Positions 29,481 through 33,516 of a stretch of DNA of 33,516 nucleotides are shown here, piece after piece. The notes beneath the pieces are model-generated. The model saw only the letters and a list, made by a program, of their open reading frames with translations. It was not told where the DNA came from and searched no databases. A program made the position numbers and the translations under genes. The first letter of the stretch is position 1. Each line of letters starts with the position of its first letter. The stretch is from a virus, in IMG/VR virus record IMGVR_UViG_3300042691_011410, positions 1-33,516 of that record; one strand, given 5' to 3'.

Positions 29481-30506
29481 TTAATAAATCACCCCGTCAA
29501 TAATTGATTTCTGTTGAACCTTATAATTCCCATGCTTATCTATATCTAAAATAGTAAAGCCATGTGTCCACAATGTATGTACGCCCATATACGCAGGATG
29601 AAGGTCACACAAACACCCATTTGAATAACATGAGTATGGTTGTTCGCCTAAGTTCTTACCCATGTCTTTTGTTTCCCTATGGAAATGATTAACGATTGCT
29701 GACTTGTTTAGCTTTAATCTCACCGACCTTGCAGGATTAACCCCACCTGAAGTTAATCCTATTTCATGGCCGTGTAATATAGCCATCTTACCTGCGTATA
29801 TTATTTGCTTGTCATGTATGTGAATAATTTTCAAAGGTATTAGCCCTAATAATTCGCTCAATGAAGTACCATCTATGTCTGATAATTCAGGTGCTTTTTG
29901 CATGATCCACTTTTGGTATCTTATATCATGGTTTCCCTCTTTGAATACTATCAATGCTTTTGGAAACATAGCCCTCAAACCTTCTAAAAATATTTTTGCC
30001 GTTGATATTTCATAAGCTACACTCCTTTTTCTTAAGTCCTTTTCATGCCTTGAAATCATTGCAAAGTCTAATAAGTCGCCATTTATTACTATAGTATCAA
30101 CTTGACATTCTGCACCGTATTTTAATGCAGCAAATAAAGCGTTATCATCATGATATGGGATATGGATGTCACCAATAATAAGTATTTTTTTGGATGCTTT
30201 CGGTAAATGATAAGGTTCTTTTTTTTCTGTTTCCCCTTTGGGCAACTCCTTTTTAAATTTAGTTAATGCCTTTTCATATTCAGCCCTAAAATCTATGTGA
30301 GCATGATTCCTATTCCATTCACCTGACTTACCCTTTAGCGTTCTTATTGCAGCCCGTGCATGTTCTACACTTATCATGAATTGGGGGTAATCTTTTACAA
30401 ACTTTTTAGCAAGTGTAAGGTTTGGGGTGTCAGGAAATCTAAGTACCAACTCTTTTAATAAAGTTGTGTGTGGTGATTCTGATTTACTCTTCGATGTTTG
30501 CTTCAT
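29481..30506 (-). CDS. Calcineurin-like metallophosphoesterase with N-terminal helix-turn-helix
   Basis: A 341-residue protein. Residues 10-60 look like a helix-turn-helix or zinc-less DNA-binding start; from 107 the phosphoesterase core has GDIHIPYHD (Asp113, His115), NGDLLD (Asp144), GNHD (192-194), LHGHE (245-247) and HFHR (274-276), all the metal-binding motifs. It may remove phosphates or cleave phosphodiester bonds, in nucleic acid or signal nucleotides. The DNA-binding-like start hints at a nucleic acid substrate. It overlaps the upstream gene by 23 bases. Confidence 0.85.
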   Translation of the reverse strand: MKQTSKSKSESPHTTLLKELVLRFPDTPNLTLAKKFVKDYPQFMISVEHARAAIRTLKGKSGEWNRNHAHIDFRAEYEKALTKFKKELPKGETEKKEPYHLPKASKKILIIGDIHIPYHDDNALFAALKYGAECQVDTIVINGDLLDFAMISRHEKDLRKRSVAYEISTAKIFLEGLRAMFPKALIVFKEGNHDIRYQKWIMQKAPELSDIDGTSLSELLGLIPLKIIHIHDKQIIYAGKMAILHGHEIGLTSGGVNPARSVRLKLNKSAIVNHFHRETKDMGKNLGEQPYSCYSNGCLCDLHPAYMGVHTLWTHGFTILDIDKHGNYKVQQKSIIDGVIY

Positions 30507-30705
30507 AAATACTCTTAAAAGATATGTGAACTAAAATTAAAGCCATTCGTTTAATATCATCAATCATTTCCTTTTCCTCTTTACTTGCCATCCCGTAATC
30601 GTAAAACTCACAAACAGATAAACTATTGACGGCTGATGTGATAATTTCTGAAGGTCTTTCAGGCTCTTCATAAATCAACTCTTCATCTTCAATAACTTCT
30701 GTCAT
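30484..30705 (-). CDS. Small acidic protein
   Basis: A 73-residue protein with a very acidic N-terminus (MTEVIEDEELIYEEPE) and helical rest. No function known. Its start lies 32 bases from the endolysin stop. Confidence 0.58.
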   Translation of the reverse strand: MTEVIEDEELIYEEPERPSEIITSAVNSLSVCEFYDYGMASKEEKEMIDDIKRMALILVHISFKSIYEANIEE

Positions 30706-30737
30706 GTTTGATAATTTGTTTACAACAATAGTAATAT

Positions 30738-31163
30738 TTATTTGATAAACAAAATTTGTTGCTTCAGGTTGTTTGGGTCATAGCTAATATGCACCCAATC
30801 TGGACCGCTTTCGTTGCCGTATTCCCAAATTAATTGTGAGTACTTCAAATTCTTTTTGCACCATTCAAATAACTTTTTATTCTCGGCATTACTAGGTGTA
30901 TCTAAATCAATCGCAAACCCTTTTACATGGTCGCTATTTTTAGCCCCTTTAACGGCCTTGTTCAATTCAGGTGAACGGTAGAATGAGTTAATCATAATCG
31001 GTTTACCATACCACTCCCTAAGCGGTTCAAAACACATCTTTGCTACTAGCTTCATGTTGTTTAAAACATCTTCACTAGGCTCATTGTTAATCTTCAAACG
31101 TGATGCAGTTGCGCTGAAAGTCGCTTCATGATATGAAATATGCTTACTGATTTTCGGTTTCAT
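30738..31163 (-). CDS. Endolysin, M15-type peptidase
   Basis: From the ATG at 31163, 141 residues; a longer ORF start at 31205 lacks sense because it would add a basic, unrelated leader inside the holin gene. The zinc peptidase motif is SDHVKGFAIDLD (His79, Asp86) and DWVHIS (His125), with SFYRSPELN upstream. It would cut peptidoglycan peptide bonds. No signal peptide, so it needs a holin. It follows the candidate holin gene with a 20-base overlap. Confidence 0.85.
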   Translation of the reverse strand: MKPKISKHISYHEATFSATASRLKINNEPSEDVLNNMKLVAKMCFEPLREWYGKPIMINSFYRSPELNKAVKGAKNSDHVKGFAIDLDTPSNAENKKLFEWCKKNLKYSQLIWEYGNESGPDWVHISYDPNNLKQQILFIK

Positions 31164-31395
31164 TCTGTTTGTCTTTTTTAATTTGAAGTGTATTAAAGCC
31201 CGCATAACTTAACCATCCACCAACAACTAACATAAGGTCAGTTGAAGTCATTGAACATTTTATTAAGTGAGTAACAACATATCCAATAGTTGAAGCTAAC
31301 ATAATGCTAAACACCGCAAACCGTTCTATTCGTTTTGAACTTAGTAGGCTTTTTTTATTGGATAGGGTTAATAGAAATTCGTCAATGATTTTCAT
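31144..31395 (-). CDS. Candidate holin, two transmembrane segments
   Basis: An 83-residue protein with hydrophobic segments near residues 26-44 and 52-70 (SIMLASTIGYVVTHLI; TDLMLVVGGWLSYAGFN), a Lys-rich N-terminus and charged tail. A conserved D-L-M-x-V-V-G-x-W start of the second span is a pattern of a common small membrane protein next to Bacteroidota endolysins. It overlaps the endolysin start. Holin function is inferred from position. Confidence 0.65.
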   Translation of the reverse strand: MKIIDEFLLTLSNKKSLLSSKRIERFAVFSIMLASTIGYVVTHLIKCSMTSTDLMLVVGGWLSYAGFNTLQIKKDKQNETENQ

Positions 31396-31726
31396 TCTTG
31401 TGATTGATTATATCGCTTTCAATTATCTCTAACATCTTTTGCATAGTAGCAGTATTGTTGTGCGTTTTTAGATTATTGTTCATGTGTTCTAATTGCTTAG
31501 TAACCCCCTCCAATTTCAACTCAAATATCTTAGTAATATTCATCATGTCTGCAACCTGTCTTTGTTCGACTGTCATATACTTTTGGCTTAACTCGATGTA
31601 AGATTTCTCAAGTGCAAACACCCTTTCAGAATGCTTTCTTATATCCGTGTGTAACTGTTTTAGAAAGTAGGTAATAACCCCTATCAATGCAACTACTATC
31701 CATTGTGCTAATTCATTTTCAAACAT
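31382..31726 (-). CDS. Membrane-anchored coiled-coil protein
   Basis: A 114-residue protein with a single N-terminal span near 9-24 (WIVVALIGVITYFLKQ) and a long helical coiled coil. It resembles the haemolysin-XhlA-like holin partners. It overlaps the holin candidate by 14 bases. May anchor a lysis complex. Confidence 0.6.
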   Translation of the reverse strand: MFENELAQWIVVALIGVITYFLKQLHTDIRKHSERVFALEKSYIELSQKYMTVEQRQVADMMNITKIFELKLEGVTKQLEHMNNNLKTHNNTATMQKMLEIIESDIINHKNENH

Positions 31727-31934
31727 TTGGTAACTCTATTATTTTTGGTTCAAACTCGATTAAGTCCATATCCTTAACCCATAAAAATTCATCTTCAATA
31801 GTTTGGTTAACTTGTAATTCAGTTATAAACCAATCATCATTCACGTCTTGTATTGCATGGTATCTGCTGTCATGTGCAAATTCTTGACCTTCTAGTGATT
31901 CCTTTTCCTCCTCAGTTAGTTTAATGCCTATCAT
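31719..31934 (-). CDS. Small acidic hypothetical protein
   Basis: A 71-residue protein (MIGIKLTEEEKESLEGQEFA) with many acidic residues and a C-terminal beta strand. Overlaps both neighbours by 4-8 bases. No known family. Confidence 0.6.
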   Translation of the reverse strand: MIGIKLTEEEKESLEGQEFAHDSRYHAIQDVNDDWFITELQVNQTIEDEFLWVKDMDLIEFEPKIIELPNV

Positions 31935-33516
31935 AATGCTGATTCAATTTCAAATGTTTCTACTAGTGATTCTAAAATATTTAATTGTGTGCCGTCAAGT
32001 CCGGGCGCAATTCCAAAGCATCCGTAATTACGTTGTGATTGGCCAAATGGTGAGCCGTTAAAGTTGATACCCATTAAGAATAGTTTTATTGTAGGTGCTT
32101 GTTTACTCACCCTGCTTACAGTGGTGTTTGTGCCACGTATGTTCTTAATTTCTTGCGTACTATTTACTCTACTAGCTGCATGGAATCCACTTGAATCAGT
32201 TGTGGCAGGTGTAGCAGCGGGGTCATCTTGATTTACGGCACTAAAAAACAAATCAGCTAATCTAGTCTGCATGATTACTTGACAATTTGCGGGGGTTGTA
32301 CTTGAATCAAACGCTCCCATGTCGTACACGTTTGCGTTTGAATCTGTGTTCGAGTAACTAAATATCGTTAGACTGTCTAATGACGAGTGTACACTCGGTA
32401 TAAAGTGAGTGTTTGCATATCCACTTCCATCCCCTTGTATACTTCTAGCCCCGTGTGTTATACCACCGTGAAAGGTTAATCTAAATGCAGCATCCGTGTC
32501 GGCTGTATTCATGAAGTTCCATTTTTGAGCCGTTGCACCCGCACCTTTTGCAGGATAGAATGAATATGGCGTTATCGAATTAGCTATAAATCCAATATCT
32601 ATATTATTCAATGCTGCTCTAATCGCAGCCGTTACACTATTTACCGCAATGTAATTGTATGTTCTAGTCGTTAATATCTGTACGATTGTGTTGCTATCTG
32701 CACTTGTTGAGCCTGCACCGTTTGTAGCTGTAACAGTACATTTAATATTACTTACATTAGCTGCATCTGCGTTCGTTAAAACATAAGTATTTGAATTAGT
32801 ACCGATCGGTGTAACACCTCTTAACCATTGGTAGGTGTAACCTGTTGGACTACCTGTCCATGTTCCCGTTGTTGAAGTTAAAGTTTGACCTACTGCATTG
32901 TTACCACTCACAACAGGTGCAACCGTATTGACAGGTGCAACCGCATTCACCGCATCCACTTGATTTGATGTTGTCACATATGAACTTACACCCGCTGCAT
33001 TTGTAGCCCTTACTTGTCCTTTGATTACAGTTCCATCATCACCTGCTAATATTGTGTAAGTGTTTGCAGTTTCACCAACTATCAGCACGTTATCCCTAGT
33101 CCATCTGTACTCATAAGTTATCGGTGAAGTACCTGTCCAAGTACCATTGCCCAATGTAATAACCGTTCCCGTAACTTGTGAACCGCTCGGACTTAATGTA
33201 GGTGCAACTGTGTTTGTTGGTGCAACTCCTAAAGATACTTTTGTAGGAATCTGACATCTATCTCTAATCTGTGCAATGTCAAGTGATAACTCAGCCCCCC
33301 ATCCATTTACTAAATCAGGCAACCCCTCACGAACGGGTGTTAATGAAGTGCTGTATTGAATGATGAAATAATCTTCATACTCAGGATTGGTTAACGCTGA
33401 ATAAATATCTTGTGCAATTGAAAGCGTATCAGATAGTGTATCTCTTTCATTTGCTTGGTCAGCTTTCTGAATGTCTAAAGTCAGTAAAGATAACGAAAGA
33501 GTAAAAGTATTTTCAT
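31931..33516 (-). CDS. Tail adhesin-like protein with Ig-like repeats (N-terminal part cut by window edge)
   Basis: The frame stays open to the right window edge, so the start is outside; 528 codons are seen. Near the right edge it reads ENTFTLSLSLLTLDIQK. Two Ig-like repeats (about 95 residues each) each begin with a variant of APTNTVAPTLSPSG and hold an NGTWTGTSP or TGTWTGSP strand. The last ~230 residues form a Ser/Thr-rich lectin-like or receptor-binding part. The longest run is in the right place, next to the lysis genes, for a host-recognition protein. The TTG at 33322 is not a true start. Confidence 0.74.
   Translation of the reverse strand, partial: ENTFTLSLSLLTLDIQKADQANERDTLSDTLSIAQDIYSALTNPEYEDYFIIQYSTSLTPVREGLPDLVNGWGAELSLDIAQIRDRCQIPTKVSLGVAPTNTVAPTLSPSGSQVTGTVITLGNGTWTGTSPITYEYRWTRDNVLIVGETANTYTILAGDDGTVIKGQVRATNAAGVSSYVTTSNQVDAVNAVAPVNTVAPVVSGNNAVGQTLTSTTGTWTGSPTGYTYQWLRGVTPIGTNSNTYVLTNADAANVSNIKCTVTATNGAGSTSADSNTIVQILTTRTYNYIAVNSVTAAIRAALNNIDIGFIANSITPYSFYPAKGAGATAQKWNFMNTADTDAAFRLTFHGGITHGARSIQGDGSGYANTHFIPSVHSSLDSLTIFSYSNTDSNANVYDMGAFDSSTTPANCQVIMQTRLADLFFSAVNQDDPAATPATTDSSGFHAASRVNSTQEIKNIRGTNTTVSRVSKQAPTIKLFLMGINFNGSPFGQSQRNYGCFGIAPGLDGTQLNILESLVETFEIESAL

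Noticed and set aside
31163-31205. Longer start for the endolysin at 31205
   Set aside because: The added residues lie in the candidate holin gene and look unlike an endolysin start; the ATG at 31163 begins the conserved part.

Overview
This window is most of the genome of a tailed, siphovirus-like bacteriophage of a Bacteroidota host (flavobacterial or cytophagal type). The host call rests on three things. The intergenic promoters match the Bacteroidota consensus (TTG, 18-19 bases, TAnnTTTG). Almost no start codon has a Shine-Dalgarno sequence. The portal, XkdF-type protease, NinG and YqaJ proteins look like those of Bacteroidota phages. The DNA is AT-rich, and every gene I can support is on the minus strand, so the functional order runs from high to low coordinates. 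Both ends cut through genes: a tail/adhesin gene at the right edge and the portal gene at the left edge. No integrase, repressor or tRNA gene is visible.

Layout in transcription order. 33.5-29.2 kb: a C-terminal adhesin-like tail protein, small membrane proteins (candidate holin and partner), an M15 peptidase endolysin and a metallophosphoesterase. 29.2-28.7 kb: a gene-free stretch packed with alternating promoters and intrinsic terminators that predict three short non-coding RNAs. 28.7-24.5 kb: a candidate one-piece spanin, a single-strand annealing protein with a YqaJ exonuclease, small genes (one broken by an in-frame stop) and a DnaA domain-IV protein. 24.5-24.4 kb: a promoter-to-terminator unit predicting a ~90-nt RNA whose two hairpin loops are perfectly complementary. 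24.4-21.5 kb: an initiator/helicase-loader gene with iteron-like repeats in its middle, a DnaB-like helicase and NinG. 21.5-20.5 kb: small genes. 19.9-18.4 kb: a loose segment of three small genes, each bounded by inverted repeats that resemble integron cassette ends. 18.2-12.9 kb: a phage sigma factor, three glycosyltransferases and a methyltransferase. 12.9-1 kb: terminase, frameshifted tail chaperones, tail proteins, tape measure, protease, scaffold, major capsid, a probable tail tube protein and the portal.

The strongest unexpected signals are: (1) a four-copy bipartite motif, (A/G)CAAA(A/G) then 12 bases then TATACTT(A/T), directly upstream of four virion genes, which could be the late promoter read by the phage sigma factor; (2) the kissing-loop small RNA and the tandem array of small-RNA units; (3) repeats within the initiator gene that keep the same DNA word in all three reading frames, implying selection on DNA and a lambda-O-like origin; (4) the cassette-like segment; (5) a single nonsense codon splitting an otherwise intact, translationally coupled gene.

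How the parts may fit: host-type promoters drive early replication and recombination genes and the sigma-factor operon (the promoter at 18165-18193 lies just ahead of it). The sigma factor may then switch on virion genes through the bipartite motif. Lysis genes sit downstream of the tail adhesin. The head genes follow the tail genes, the reverse of the usual order. If the genome is circular or terminally redundant, the two cut ends probably lie near each other.
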